Shown: one piece after another, positions 15,671 to 24,299 of the stretch
Layout: every line of letters starts with the position of its first letter
How positions within the stretch are numbered: position 1 is the stretch's first letter
Assembly: GCA_004028775.1 (NCBI GenBank)
Contig: RXGA01000001.1
Span: forward strand, 124,001-188,000
Origin: Candidatus Methanosuratincola subterraneus
GTDB lineage: Archaea; Thermoproteota; Methanomethylicia; Methanomethylicales; Methanomethylicaceae
DNA length: 64,000 bases
Reading direction: 5' to 3'
The notes under the pieces: generated by a model
Database searches by the model: none
Seen by the model: the letters and a program-made list of their open reading frames with translations, nothing else
Told to the model about the DNA's origin: nothing
Position numbers and translations under genes: made by a program

Positions 15671-16819
15671 TTGCCCGGATCGAAGTACTCTGAACTTGGA
15701 GTGGATGTCGACAAGAAGGGAATCTCATCGATAAAGGGAGTGACGGATGACCTCTTCCCAGACTCGTTCTGCAGCGTTGTACGAGACCCGGACGATCCCA
15801 AGTCGGGCCTGATTCTCCATGAGGACGGGGCTGGCAGCAAGCCAATAATATCTTACATCTATTCCAGAGAGACCGGCGATTACAGCTGGTTCTCTGGGCT
15901 CGCTCAGGACGTTCTGGCGATGAATCTCGACGATGTTGTTTGCGTTGGGGGGGTGCCCGTAGCATTCTCGGATTATGTCGCGCTGAACACGATCCGGCTC
16001 GAGAGGGAATCCCTGCTCTCATCGCTCGCCTCTGGGTTCTCAAGGACATTCGGAACCTTGGGTCGTCTGGGCTGCAGGGTTCTCTTCTGCGGCGGGGAGA
16101 CGGCCGACCTCCCGGACATAATAAGGACTCTGGACGTCTCCGGCACAGTCTTCGGGCGGGTTGAACTTGAGAATATGATAACTGGCAATGATATTTCTCC
16201 TGGCGACGTGATTGTGGGGATAGTGAGCGGCGGACGATGCAGTTACGAGGAGAGGGAGAACAGCGGGATCATGTGCAACGGGATCTCTCTTGCCAGGCAT
16301 TCTCTGCTCAGGAGCGACTACTTCAAGAAATACCCTGAGATCGGTCAAGAAGGCTCCAGGGGATACTACGGCAGATACTGGATCGACGACGATCTGCCCG
16401 ACCTCGGGATGACCGTGGGCGAGGCATTGCTCTCCCCTACGAGGATATTCCTCCCGATTGTGATCGATATGCTCAAGCGTGTGCCTGTCAAGGCGTTAGT
16501 CCATAACACCGGGGGCGGCCTTACAAAGTCCCTCAGGATCGGTAAGGATATACTCTACATCAAGGACAGCCTCCCAGATCCGGATCCTATTTTCAGGCTG
16601 ATCGGCAAGGAGAGCGGCGAGTCGCCAAGGGAGATGTGCCGCAACTACAACATGGGGATAGGGATGGAAGTCGTAGTAGGCAAGGGGCAAGAAGAAGAAG
16701 TGATACGATCTGCCGAGAAGTTCAAGGTGGGCGCCCATGTTATCGGCAGGTGCGAGAGATCGAACGGTAAGAACGCCGTCCTGATAAGGAGGGGTTCCGA
16801 AGAGTACCTCTTCCAGTGA
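15671..16819 (+). CDS. purM: Phosphoribosylformylglycinamidine cyclo-ligase (AIR synthase)
   Basis: Fifth step of purine synthesis: FGAM + ATP to AIR. 382 residues of the PurM/ThiL/SelD ATPase superfamily. Marks: an N-terminal region with DGAGSKPIISY (phosphate-binding lysine), the metal loop MNLDDVVCVGGVPVAFSDYVAL, FCGGETADLP, and the C-terminal HNTGGGLTKSLRIG. Start: TTG at 15671 with GGTGAT 8 nt upstream; no ATG is suitably placed. It stands apart from the main purine operon at 29-39 kb and from purC at 59 kb. Confidence 0.9.
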   Translation: MPGSKYSELGVDVDKKGISSIKGVTDDLFPDSFCSVVRDPDDPKSGLILHEDGAGSKPIISYIYSRETGDYSWFSGLAQDVLAMNLDDVVCVGGVPVAFSDYVALNTIRLERESLLSSLASGFSRTFGTLGRLGCRVLFCGGETADLPDIIRTLDVSGTVFGRVELENMITGNDISPGDVIVGIVSGGRCSYEERENSGIMCNGISLARHSLLRSDYFKKYPEIGQEGSRGYYGRYWIDDDLPDLGMTVGEALLSPTRIFLPIVIDMLKRVPVKALVHNTGGGLTKSLRIGKDILYIKDSLPDPDPIFRLIGKESGESPREMCRNYNMGIGMEVVVGKGQEEEVIRSAEKFKVGAHVIGRCERSNGKNAVLIRRGSEEYLFQ

Positions 16820-16833
16820 TCTGGCATAAACCC

Positions 16834-16841
16834 TTTTAAAT
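16834..16841 (+). promoter_or_regulatory. TATA box of the aminotransferase gene
   Basis: TTTTAAAT just after the purM stop predicts transcription from about 16863, a few bases before the ATG at 16869. The mRNA would be nearly leaderless, which helps decide the start of the next gene. Confidence 0.5.
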
Positions 16842-16868
16842 CCCATGGACTACCTCATGTTGATTAGA

Positions 16869-18017
16869 ATGTCGCTACACGACCGTCTAGAAGAGATACC
16901 CGCCTCGGGGATTAGGCGCCTTTTTGAACTCTCTAGCAAATACGCCGACGTCATCTCTCTTGGGATAGGAGAGCCTGATTTCGACACGCCTGCGCACATA
17001 AAAGAATATGCAAAGGAGGCCCTGGACAGGGGAATAACACACTACACGCCAAACAATGGGCTCAAGGAGCTTAGGGACGCGATATCTGAAAAGCTCAAAA
17101 AAGAGAACTCTATCTTTGCCGACCCTGACAAGGAGATAATCGTCACCACGGGGGGCAACCAGGCATTCCTCCTCATATGGGCATCATTCCTTAAGGAGGG
17201 GGACGAGGTATTGATCCCATCGCCCCACTTCGTGACATACAGCGCGACCGTCCGGTTGGCTGGCGGCGTTCCCGTCGAAGTCCCGCTGAAGATGGAAAAC
17301 GGATTTGTCTTGACTGTTGATGACCTGCAAAGGCATCTGACAGAGAGGACCCGCGCGATCGTGCTCAACTCTCCAAACAACCCCACGGGGGCGGTTCTCA
17401 CTGAGAAAGATGTGAGGGCAACCGTTGAGTTCGCTGAGGATCACGGCTTGGCGGTTGTGTCCGACGAGGTCTACGAGTCGCTGGTCTACGACGGCATCCG
17501 CCATGTAAGCCCTGCCTCTGTCGCATCCGAGCCTGGGAGGTTTATCACTGTGGGCAGCCTGTCGAAGACTTATGCGATGACTGGGTGGAGGATCGGGTAT
17601 GCTGCAGGCCCAGAGGATTTGATCGCGAGGATGGTGAAGTTCCAGATGTACCTGTCTGCATGCCCCACTTCTTTCGCACAATATGCAGCCGCCCGTGCCC
17701 TTTCAGATCCTAGGAGCCAGGCTGCAGTAAGCCAGATGCGATCGGAATACATGCGGAGGAGGGACTACATCTACCGCCGGCTGAAGCAAATCCCGGGTTT
17801 CAGCGTGGTGAAGCCGGGCGGTGCATTCTATATATTCCCCTTTGTTGGGGATGACCTGAAGATCTCCGAGAAGCTGCTTGTTGAGGCAAGGGTGGCGGCA
17901 GTCCCTGGGTCCACTTTCGGGGTTGCAGGCAGGGGGCACCTGAGGCTTGCTTACACCGTCCCGGTTGAGCGCCTGGGCGAGGCGATGGACAGGATAGAGA
18001 AGGCTTTGGATCGGTAG
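16869..18017 (+). CDS. Class I/II aminotransferase (aspartate aminotransferase-like)
   Basis: PLP enzyme of fold type I, 382 residues from the chosen start. Marks: ISLGIGEPDFDTP near the N-terminus, SPNNPTGAVL (substrate-binding loop), SDEVYESLVYDG (PLP ring Asp), the Schiff-base lysine in SLSKTYAMTGWRIGY, and the C-terminal Arg in HLRLAYT. This pattern fits archaeal aspartate or broad aromatic/aspartate aminotransferases. The exact substrate cannot be told. Upstream in-frame ATGs at 16845 and 16857 lie before the predicted transcript start, so the ATG at 16869 (MSLHDRLEE) is preferred. Confidence 0.88.
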   Translation: MSLHDRLEEIPASGIRRLFELSSKYADVISLGIGEPDFDTPAHIKEYAKEALDRGITHYTPNNGLKELRDAISEKLKKENSIFADPDKEIIVTTGGNQAFLLIWASFLKEGDEVLIPSPHFVTYSATVRLAGGVPVEVPLKMENGFVLTVDDLQRHLTERTRAIVLNSPNNPTGAVLTEKDVRATVEFAEDHGLAVVSDEVYESLVYDGIRHVSPASVASEPGRFITVGSLSKTYAMTGWRIGYAAGPEDLIARMVKFQMYLSACPTSFAQYAAARALSDPRSQAAVSQMRSEYMRRRDYIYRRLKQIPGFSVVKPGGAFYIFPFVGDDLKISEKLLVEARVAAVPGSTFGVAGRGHLRLAYTVPVERLGEAMDRIEKALDR

Positions 18018-18032
18018 CCTAGCCGAGGCAAC

Positions 18033-18058
18033 GTTTTTTTGCCGTCCCACTCTTTTTT
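18033..18058 (+). terminator. Two oligo-T tracts after the aminotransferase
   Basis: T-runs of about seven at 18033-18039 and 18052-18058 follow the stop codon, consistent with termination before the nitroreductase gene. Confidence 0.5.
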
Positions 18059-18061
18059 TAA

Positions 18062-18679
18062 TTGGTGAGCGGATTGGCTGATCTCTTGGAGGTATTGAGG
18101 CAGCGCAGCTCGGTGAGGCTCTTCAAAGAAACCCAAATTGATGAGTCTTCAAGGAAATTGATCTTGGAGGCTGCCATCAGGGCGCCGACTGCAGGCGGGG
18201 CAGAGGCTTGGCATTTTGTTGTAGTCGAGTCCGGTGAGGCGCGAATTCGCCTCCATAAGCTCCTGCTCGAGGCGCACCGGGAATATTTCACCAAGCTAAT
18301 GAAGAAGGCGTGGAGTGATGAGAAGTTCGAGTCTTGGGTGGCTGGATCCGGCAGCGAGTACTATCTCGCGCCCCTTTATGTGGCTGTTTTCGCTGACCTA
18401 AGGGAGAGGGTTTACAACGATCCTCGCATTGAGGAGATCTGGGCCCACCAGAGCTGTGCCGCAGCTATTGAGAACATGATGCTCGCAGCTTGTGGCCTGG
18501 GCATCGGATCTTGCTGGTTTGGGGTGCCGCTACTCCTTGAGGGAGAACTAAAAAGGCTGCTAGGAGTGAATGATCCAGAGCTTCGGCTCTCAGCCGTGGT
18601 GGGGCTCGGGTACCCTAAGTCCGAAGTGAGGCCTAGGCCGAGGAGAAAGGGGCTGGATGCGGTAATGAAAATAATTTGA
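18062..18679 (+). CDS. Nitroreductase-family FMN protein
   Basis: 205 residues. The opening LLEVLRQRSSVRLFKETQI matches the FMN phosphate-binding RxSxRxF element. APTAGGAEAWHFVVV (a variant of the APSaxNxQpw motif) and the late GLGIGSCWFGVP flavin loop also fit. Family members use NAD(P)H or other donors to reduce nitro-aromatics, quinones or flavins, and some modify cofactors, so substrate is unknown. Start TTG at 18062 or GTG at 18065; no clear ribosome binding site, so it may be leaderless. It converges with the AbrB-PhoU gene. Confidence 0.8.
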   Translation: MVSGLADLLEVLRQRSSVRLFKETQIDESSRKLILEAAIRAPTAGGAEAWHFVVVESGEARIRLHKLLLEAHREYFTKLMKKAWSDEKFESWVAGSGSEYYLAPLYVAVFADLRERVYNDPRIEEIWAHQSCAAAIENMMLAACGLGIGSCWFGVPLLLEGELKRLLGVNDPELRLSAVVGLGYPKSEVRPRPRRKGLDAVMKII

Positions 18680-18690
18680 ATGTCGGTTGG

Positions 18691-19734
18691 CTAATCCGCT
18701 TTTGCAGAGTCCCTGTCGATGTACATGTTGAATGTGAGCTCGGAGATCCCGACGCCATACTCAGAGATCCTCCTTATGCTGTCCATTGCTATTATCACCG
18801 ATGCAGCCGCCTTGGTCGGGAGCCCCCCTTCTATGAGCCGCCTCATGAAATCCTCCTCCTTCGCTGCCAATTTCCTGGCTTCGTGGATGACTCTGCTCGC
18901 CTCCTGTATGCTGCCGTTCTTAAACGAGTTCGCAGATCTAATGAAGATCTCGCCTGCCTCACTGAGGGATTGCATCATGGCGTCGGATATGCTCCTTTCG
19001 ATTTCAGGAGCCTCCAAGAGTTTCGACGCGATCCTTATCGTATGGTCAGAGACCCTTTCAACATTCCTGAATGCGATCCTGTAGTCCAGGGCAGCCTTTA
19101 TGTCGTTCAGGCCATAGTCCTTCAGCGCGCCCTGGTCCTCCATTATGTTTGAAAGCCATCTGCTGCCCATGAAATACAACTTATCCACGTCCTCGTCCCT
19201 TTCGATTATGTCTGTTAGCATGTTTCTCCGGAAATTCTGGTCGCCCCCCTTCTCTGCCTTTATGACGTCCGCGATCATGTCTCTTGCCATCGTGGCCATC
19301 CTCAAAAACAACCTGTCTAGGGGGAACTCGTACGGTCTGAGGAGGATTTGTATTGTCATCCTGTCCGAGGTCTCTTCAATAATCTCTGCGCCTGCCATCT
19401 TGAACTTGATCATTTTGCGGATTTTGTCCCTGGCATAAGGCTCGAAACTCACTTTCGAGAGGTCTAGCCTTATCACGTCGTAGTTGGCGATGTATGCAGC
19501 CAAAGTCTTCCTGATCAGATCTCCGGCATCGGGATCCCTTGCCTCGATGAGTATCTCCTTTGATCTCTTCTCTTCCTTCCCGCCTTCTACTGTTGAGATC
19601 TTTAGGCTTCCGTTTGGTAATGCGACAACATTGACCTCTGTCTTGGGCGAAATATTGTTCTTCTTGACCCATTCATGTGGGAGCGAGACGGTGAAAGTGG
19701 ACTTCCCAACCTTCTGCACTCTGCGCATTCCCAT
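18691..19734 (-). CDS. AbrB-PhoU phosphate uptake regulator
   Basis: N-terminal SpoVT/AbrB-type DNA-binding hairpin (RRVQKVGKSTFTVSLPHEWV) fused to two PhoU-like helical bundles over the remaining about 290 residues, including a typical PhoU segment (RNVERVSDHTIRIASKLL). This domain order is the usual archaeal phosphate-uptake regulator. It is divergent from pstSCAB across an AT-rich region, so it likely represses or tunes pst expression (inference). Start: TATAAAT about 25 nt upstream points to a leaderless transcript starting at the ATG at 19734; the frame also has an ATG at 19749, which lies before the predicted transcript start. Confidence 0.88.
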   Translation of the reverse strand: MGMRRVQKVGKSTFTVSLPHEWVKKNNISPKTEVNVVALPNGSLKISTVEGGKEEKRSKEILIEARDPDAGDLIRKTLAAYIANYDVIRLDLSKVSFEPYARDKIRKMIKFKMAGAEIIEETSDRMTIQILLRPYEFPLDRLFLRMATMARDMIADVIKAEKGGDQNFRRNMLTDIIERDEDVDKLYFMGSRWLSNIMEDQGALKDYGLNDIKAALDYRIAFRNVERVSDHTIRIASKLLEAPEIERSISDAMMQSLSEAGEIFIRSANSFKNGSIQEASRVIHEARKLAAKEEDFMRRLIEGGLPTKAAASVIIAMDSIRRISEYGVGISELTFNMYIDRDSAKAD

Positions 19735-19749
19735 GTTCCTTACTCCCAT

Positions 19750-20011
19750 ATCCCATTTATACTAATATATATTGAAAATTGTTATATATATTTTTGCCCA
19801 GCATATATATTATTGTATTTATGTTTAACAGCAATTTGATGAGGGGGCGGCGCGGCTCCCTTTCATGTGGTCTATGGGTTGCCAGAATCCTCAAAGATTT
19901 GTATATTTTATATTTACAAAAATATATTTTATTTCCTATATTCTGGAATAAATACAAAATATGCATATTCTATATATATCAAAACTAAAGTCATTACCGA
20001 AGGGGAAAAAT
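19750..20011. promoter_or_regulatory. Divergent promoter region of AbrB-PhoU and pst genes
   Basis: Strongly AT-rich with repeated ATATAT tracts. On the minus strand TATAAATGG (about 19757-19765) serves the regulator. On the plus strand CTATATATAT (about 19970-19979) predicts a short leader before pstS. A GC-rich island (about 19835-19885) interrupts it and contains no supported gene. Small frames on both strands here show no start signals. Confidence 0.5.
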
Positions 20012-21094
20012 ATGTTCTTAAGTGACAGTAAAGGCATCTCTAAAATCTTGGGGATAGGAATAGTCGCTGTGGTGCTGGTTGCGGCGGGCCTGATATACTA
20101 CACCCAGTCCATGGGGGCTGAGCAGCCGGCAACAATAACTGCTGGGGGAGCCTCATTTCCCTACCCTTTGATATCCAAGTGGGTCTCTGAATACAACAAG
20201 CTGCACCCCGCCGTGCAGATAACTTACCAGTCTGTCGGGAGCGGCGCGGGTCAGAACGGCCTGTTTGCCAAGACATTTGACTTTGCAGGATCAGATGCGC
20301 CATTAAAAGACTCGCAGATGGAACAAAATCCCGGGATACTGCACATCCCAGAGACGGGCGGGGGAATCGTAGTTGCATATAACATACCCAACATCGGATC
20401 TGGAATGAACCTCACTGCAGACGTCATAGCGAAAATATTCCAGGGGAACATTACCAAGTGGAATGCCCCTGAGATCGCAGCAATAAACCCGGCTCTTACA
20501 TTGCCTGACTTGAACATAGTGGTTATCAGGAGATCAGACTCGAGCGGCACGACGAACGGCTTCACGAGTTACCTCAAAAACGCGAGCTCAGTTTGGATCC
20601 TTGGTTCGGGCACGACTGTAAATTGGCCTGTCGGGATAGGCGCATCGGGCAACAGCGGAGTCGCGAGCACGCTGCAGCAGACGCCTGGGGGCGTTGGCTA
20701 TCTGGAATTCTTCTACGCGAAGAACAACTCGATCCCATTTGCCAAGGTAATGAACAGGAACGGGCAATTCGTTGAGCCCACTTTGACTTCAATATCCGGA
20801 GCTCTAGGAGCGGCGGCGCCATTGCTGTCGTCTGATGTGAGGGCTTCTGTGGTCAACATGCCCGGAGATGGCGTTTACCCAATATCTGTGTTCACGTACA
20901 TTCTGGTGTACAAGGATCTTTCCTACATGCCCGAAGCCAAAGCCAAGGCAGTGGCAAACTTCCTGTGGTGGATCATCCACGATGGGCAGTCCTACTCCGA
21001 ATCTTTGCTATACCCGAGACTGCCAAGCAGCGTTGTGACAGTAGCCGAGGCTAACCTCAAGCAACTCACTTACAACGGAAGGCCTTTGCTTTGA
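20012..21094 (+). CDS. pstS: Phosphate ABC transporter substrate-binding protein
   Basis: High-affinity phosphate-binding protein outside the membrane, held by an N-terminal hydrophobic anchor (about residues 11-30). The mature part begins with ITAGGASFPYPLISKW and YQSVGSGAG, the characteristic PstS phosphate loop, followed by FAGSDAPL and RRSDSSGTT. About 360 residues. There is no lipobox Cys, so it is probably a membrane-anchored rather than lipidated form. Start: ATG at 20012 behind AAGGGG; the longer frame from 19961 runs through the promoter. First gene of pstSCAB-phoU. Confidence 0.92.
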   Translation: MFLSDSKGISKILGIGIVAVVLVAAGLIYYTQSMGAEQPATITAGGASFPYPLISKWVSEYNKLHPAVQITYQSVGSGAGQNGLFAKTFDFAGSDAPLKDSQMEQNPGILHIPETGGGIVVAYNIPNIGSGMNLTADVIAKIFQGNITKWNAPEIAAINPALTLPDLNIVVIRRSDSSGTTNGFTSYLKNASSVWILGSGTTVNWPVGIGASGNSGVASTLQQTPGGVGYLEFFYAKNNSIPFAKVMNRNGQFVEPTLTSISGALGAAAPLLSSDVRASVVNMPGDGVYPISVFTYILVYKDLSYMPEAKAKAVANFLWWIIHDGQSYSESLLYPRLPSSVVTVAEANLKQLTYNGRPLL

Positions 21095-21107
21095 GCAGGC
21101 GGTAAAA

Positions 21108-22040
21108 TTGAACAAAAAATCCATTTTTTTTAAAGATTCGGCTTTTAAGTATTTGGTGGGCGGAAGCTCGCTCATAGTCGTTGCTTTTTTTGTAATGATA
21201 TTCGTGATGCTTGCGGTCAGATCTTATCCGTCTATGGCCAATGATCCTCTGATGATATTCGGAAGCACTTGGGATGTGAACTCTGGGTTGTACGGAGGGA
21301 TCCCTGCCATACTGGGGACATTGGCCTCATCCGCGATCGCCGTTGCTTTGGCGGTGCCGATAAGCCTTGGGATGTCCGTATTCTTCACAGAGTATGCGCC
21401 TAGGAGGGTCAGGGCGGCCCTTTCCATAGTGATCGACATGCTTGCAACCATCCCAAGCGTAATATTCGGGATATGGGGCTTATGGATAGTCGCACCTTTA
21501 GTCAAGACTTATGTGCAGGACCCTATAGTCGGATCTATAGGTTTCATACCCCTGTTCTCCGGTCCGGCATATGGGCTGAGCCTCTTCTTGGCCTCCCTTG
21601 TCCTTACCTTCATGATTGTCCCAATCATATCCTCCTTGACTATCTCGCTACTCTCTACGACCCCGGTCGAGCTAAGGGAAGCCATGATCTCGCTGGGTGC
21701 CACGAGGTGGGAAGTGGTGAGGCATGTCGCTTTGCCCTTCTCGAAGCTAGGGATATTTGCTTCGATCATACTTGCGCTTGGTCGGGCGCTAGGCGAGACG
21801 ATGGCGGTAACAATGGTGATAGGGAATAGTTTCATTTGGCCTTTCTCTTCCATCTCCCTCTTCTCGCCTGCTTCGACGATAACTAGCAAAATTGCGAGCG
21901 AGCTATACGAGGCAGTAGACGTATTGCATGTCTCTTCGCTCGTTGAGCTGGGGCTGATCCTTTTGGTCATTACGCTTTTGGTCAATTCTTCAGCCAGGCT
22001 TGTGATAACTCGCATTTCAAGGAGGAATGCGTCCGGATGA
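21108..22040 (+). CDS. pstC: Phosphate ABC transporter permease PstC
   Basis: 310 residues with six or so transmembrane helices and a typical ABC permease EAA loop (REAMISLGATRWEVVRHVALP) facing the ATPase PstB. Begins with TTG behind AGGCGGT. It ends inside the pstA start (4-nt overlap). Paired with PstA it forms the phosphate channel. Confidence 0.92.
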   Translation: MNKKSIFFKDSAFKYLVGGSSLIVVAFFVMIFVMLAVRSYPSMANDPLMIFGSTWDVNSGLYGGIPAILGTLASSAIAVALAVPISLGMSVFFTEYAPRRVRAALSIVIDMLATIPSVIFGIWGLWIVAPLVKTYVQDPIVGSIGFIPLFSGPAYGLSLFLASLVLTFMIVPIISSLTISLLSTTPVELREAMISLGATRWEVVRHVALPFSKLGIFASIILALGRALGETMAVTMVIGNSFIWPFSSISLFSPASTITSKIASELYEAVDVLHVSSLVELGLILLVITLLVNSSARLVITRISRRNASG

Positions 22041-22876
22041 TAGTTTCGAGGCGCACGAAAGAAAAACTGATCATTGCTGCCCTCGTCGCTCTTACTGGGG
22101 CGGCAGTGGTCCCCCTGTTCTGGATAATCGGGAGCATCGTCTGGAACGGGATCTCGGTGATGAGCCTTGAGTTCCTGACCTCCCTGCCTGCCCCATTCGG
22201 TTCCTCGGGGGGAGGCATAGGAAACGCTATACTTGGAACGCTCATCATCAACCTCTTTGCGAGCGGGTTGGGCATCCCTCTCGGAATCCTCACGGGGATA
22301 TATCTCGCTGAGTACGCTCATGATAGCAGGATGGGATCTGCAGTCAGGACGATTGTCGAGTCGCTCTCGGGGGTCCCCTCGTTAGTCATCGGACTCTTCG
22401 CCTTCACCTTGATAGTCCTTTCATTCCGGCACTACACTGGGGTCGCGGCAACCTTGGCCCTAGGCATAATGATGATACCTCTTGTGGCCAAGGCTACTGA
22501 AGAGTCTATGAGGGTGGTTTCCGACGACCTGAGGGAGGCTGGGATGGCGCTGGGCATCCCAAAGTACAACATAACCACAAGGATAGTCCTGAGCATGGCA
22601 AAGGGAGGGGTCATCTCAGGATCTTTGCTTGCCTTTGCCAGGATCAGCGGCGAGACCGCACCGCTGCTCTTCACCGCACTATTCAGCTTCTACTGGCCAA
22701 CTGGGATAGACCAGCCGATGGCGACTCTGCAGGTGCTTATCTACAATTACGCAATAAGCGGCTTCGCCGACTGGGTAGCGAAGGCATGGGGCGCTTCGCT
22801 CCTTCTCGTCCTTCTGGTAATAACCATAAACGTTGCAGTTAGATATCTTGGAAGAAAGAAATACGGAGGTGCCTGA
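22037..22876 (+). CDS. pstA: Phosphate ABC transporter permease PstA
   Basis: 279 residues, six predicted helices, EAA loop LREAGMALGIPKYNITTRIVL. The N-terminal FLTSLPAPFGSSGGGIGNAI segment is typical of PstA. Overlaps pstC by 4 nt and is followed by pstB after 3 nt, so the three are coupled. Confidence 0.92.
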   Translation: MIVSRRTKEKLIIAALVALTGAAVVPLFWIIGSIVWNGISVMSLEFLTSLPAPFGSSGGGIGNAILGTLIINLFASGLGIPLGILTGIYLAEYAHDSRMGSAVRTIVESLSGVPSLVIGLFAFTLIVLSFRHYTGVAATLALGIMMIPLVAKATEESMRVVSDDLREAGMALGIPKYNITTRIVLSMAKGGVISGSLLAFARISGETAPLLFTALFSFYWPTGIDQPMATLQVLIYNYAISGFADWVAKAWGASLLLVLLVITINVAVRYLGRKKYGGA

Positions 22877-22879
22877 TAA

Positions 22880-23632
22880 TTGGCAACAAAACTCGTAACC
22901 GAAAGACTGAGTGCCTGGTTCGGGAAGAAGCAGGTACTAAAAGACATCTCAATCGCATTCGAAGAGAGGCAGGTCACTGCGCTGGTCGGCCCCTCAGGTT
23001 GTGGCAAGTCCACCTTCATAAGGTGCCTGAACAGGATGCATGAACTGAATCCTGGCGCTCGAGTCGAGGGGAAGGCATTCCTGGATGGGATCGACATTTA
23101 TGGGATGGATCCTATGGATGTCAGGCGCAAGATTGGTATGGTCTTCCAGAAGCCAAACCCGTTCCCTAACATGTCGATATCTGACAACGTTGTTGCCGGA
23201 ATCAAGCTTTCAGGGGAGAAGAGCAAGGCGGATCTGGATGCGATAGTCGAGCGCACGCTGAAGTCCGTAGGGCTCTATGACGAGGTCAAGGATGATCTAA
23301 GGAGGTCGGGAGCGAGCCTCTCAGGGGGTCAGCAGCAGCGACTCTGCATCGCTAGGGCGCTCGCGATGGAGCCTGAGGTGATCCTGATGGATGAGCCCAC
23401 TTCTGCCCTCGATCCGGCCTCAACAAGCAGGATAGAGGATCTCATAAGGAAGCTGAAGTCAGAGATCACGGTGATCATAATAACGCATAATGTAGGCCAG
23501 GCCGCGAGGATATCCGATAAGACCGCTTTCCTTTACTTGGGAGAACTCATCGAGTACAACGATACCAAAGAGTTCTTCGAGTCGCCGAAGAGCCCGATAA
23601 CTGAAAGGTACATAACAGGGAGGTTTGGATGA
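22880..23632 (+). CDS. pstB: Phosphate ABC transporter ATPase PstB
   Basis: 250 residues, the family's usual length. Walker [12 protein letters not shown]-loop [13 protein letters not shown] (the PNPFP is diagnostic of PstB), signature [15 protein letters not shown], Walker [14 protein letters not shown] and H-loop ITHNV. TTG start with GGAGGTG before it. Energises PstCA. Overlaps phoU by 4 nt. Confidence 0.95.
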   Translation: MATKLVTERLSAWFGKKQVLKDISIAFEERQVTALVGPSGCGKSTFIRCLNRMHELNPGARVEGKAFLDGIDIYGMDPMDVRRKIGMVFQKPNPFPNMSISDNVVAGIKLSGEKSKADLDAIVERTLKSVGLYDEVKDDLRRSGASLSGGQQQRLCIARALAMEPEVILMDEPTSALDPASTSRIEDLIRKLKSEITVIIITHNVGQAARISDKTAFLYLGELIEYNDTKEFFESPKSPITERYITGRFG

Positions 23633-24291
23633 TGGAGGAACCAGACTATCTGAAGGAAATAAACAATGGAATATCTGAAATGTACAATTCCATAGTTGAG
23701 ATATATGAGATGGTGCTTTCAGTCCTAAAAGAGCCAACCGCAGGCAAGACAAAGGAGATCTGCGATAAGACCAAGTTGGTAATGGAGCAGGAGGAGGCAA
23801 TAATCGATCGCTGCGTCGAGGCGCTGATAAGGCACCAGCCTTTTGCAGGGGATCTCCGGGCGGTCACCTCCGCGATGCGCATCTCTTATGACCTGGCCAG
23901 AATATCGAGGTATTTGAGCAATATCGTCCAGGTGATAGATGACGTCCAGTCCGGGGTCGCATGCGCGCCTGATGTGAAGGGGCTGCTCGAGTCGGGCTGG
24001 GAGATGGTCCAGGAGAGCGTCAAGTCTTACCTATCCAGGGACCCTGTAAGGGCAGCCTCCGTGATAGACGAGGACGCCAAAATCGATTCCGGATACAGGA
24101 AAGTCCTCTCGAGGTACCGCGACTATGCTGGTGGTGGGGCTTGCGTGCTCTTGAACGGGCTGATAGCAAGGATAGTGGAGCGCATGGCAGACCATGCCTG
24201 CTACATCTCTGCAGAGACCGTGTACATGGTGACTGGGAGCCGGATAGGGGTCCGGGCACCCAAGTGCCCGCCCGACCTCTCCAGCCAATAG
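23629..24291 (+). CDS. phoU: PhoU-type phosphate regulator
   Basis: 220 residues, all-helical, two PhoU three-helix units (about 10-110 and 115-210) with the conserved [15 protein letters not shown] and [13 protein letters not shown] helices. PhoU proteins dampen Pst transport when phosphate is plentiful. Last gene of the pst operon. This is a plain PhoU, unlike the AbrB-fused regulator at the other end of the cluster, so two kinds of PhoU act on one system. Confidence 0.88.
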   Translation: MMEEPDYLKEINNGISEMYNSIVEIYEMVLSVLKEPTAGKTKEICDKTKLVMEQEEAIIDRCVEALIRHQPFAGDLRAVTSAMRISYDLARISRYLSNIVQVIDDVQSGVACAPDVKGLLESGWEMVQESVKSYLSRDPVRAASVIDEDAKIDSGYRKVLSRYRDYAGGGACVLLNGLIARIVERMADHACYISAETVYMVTGSRIGVRAPKCPPDLSSQ

Positions 24292-24299
24292 GCGTTGCT

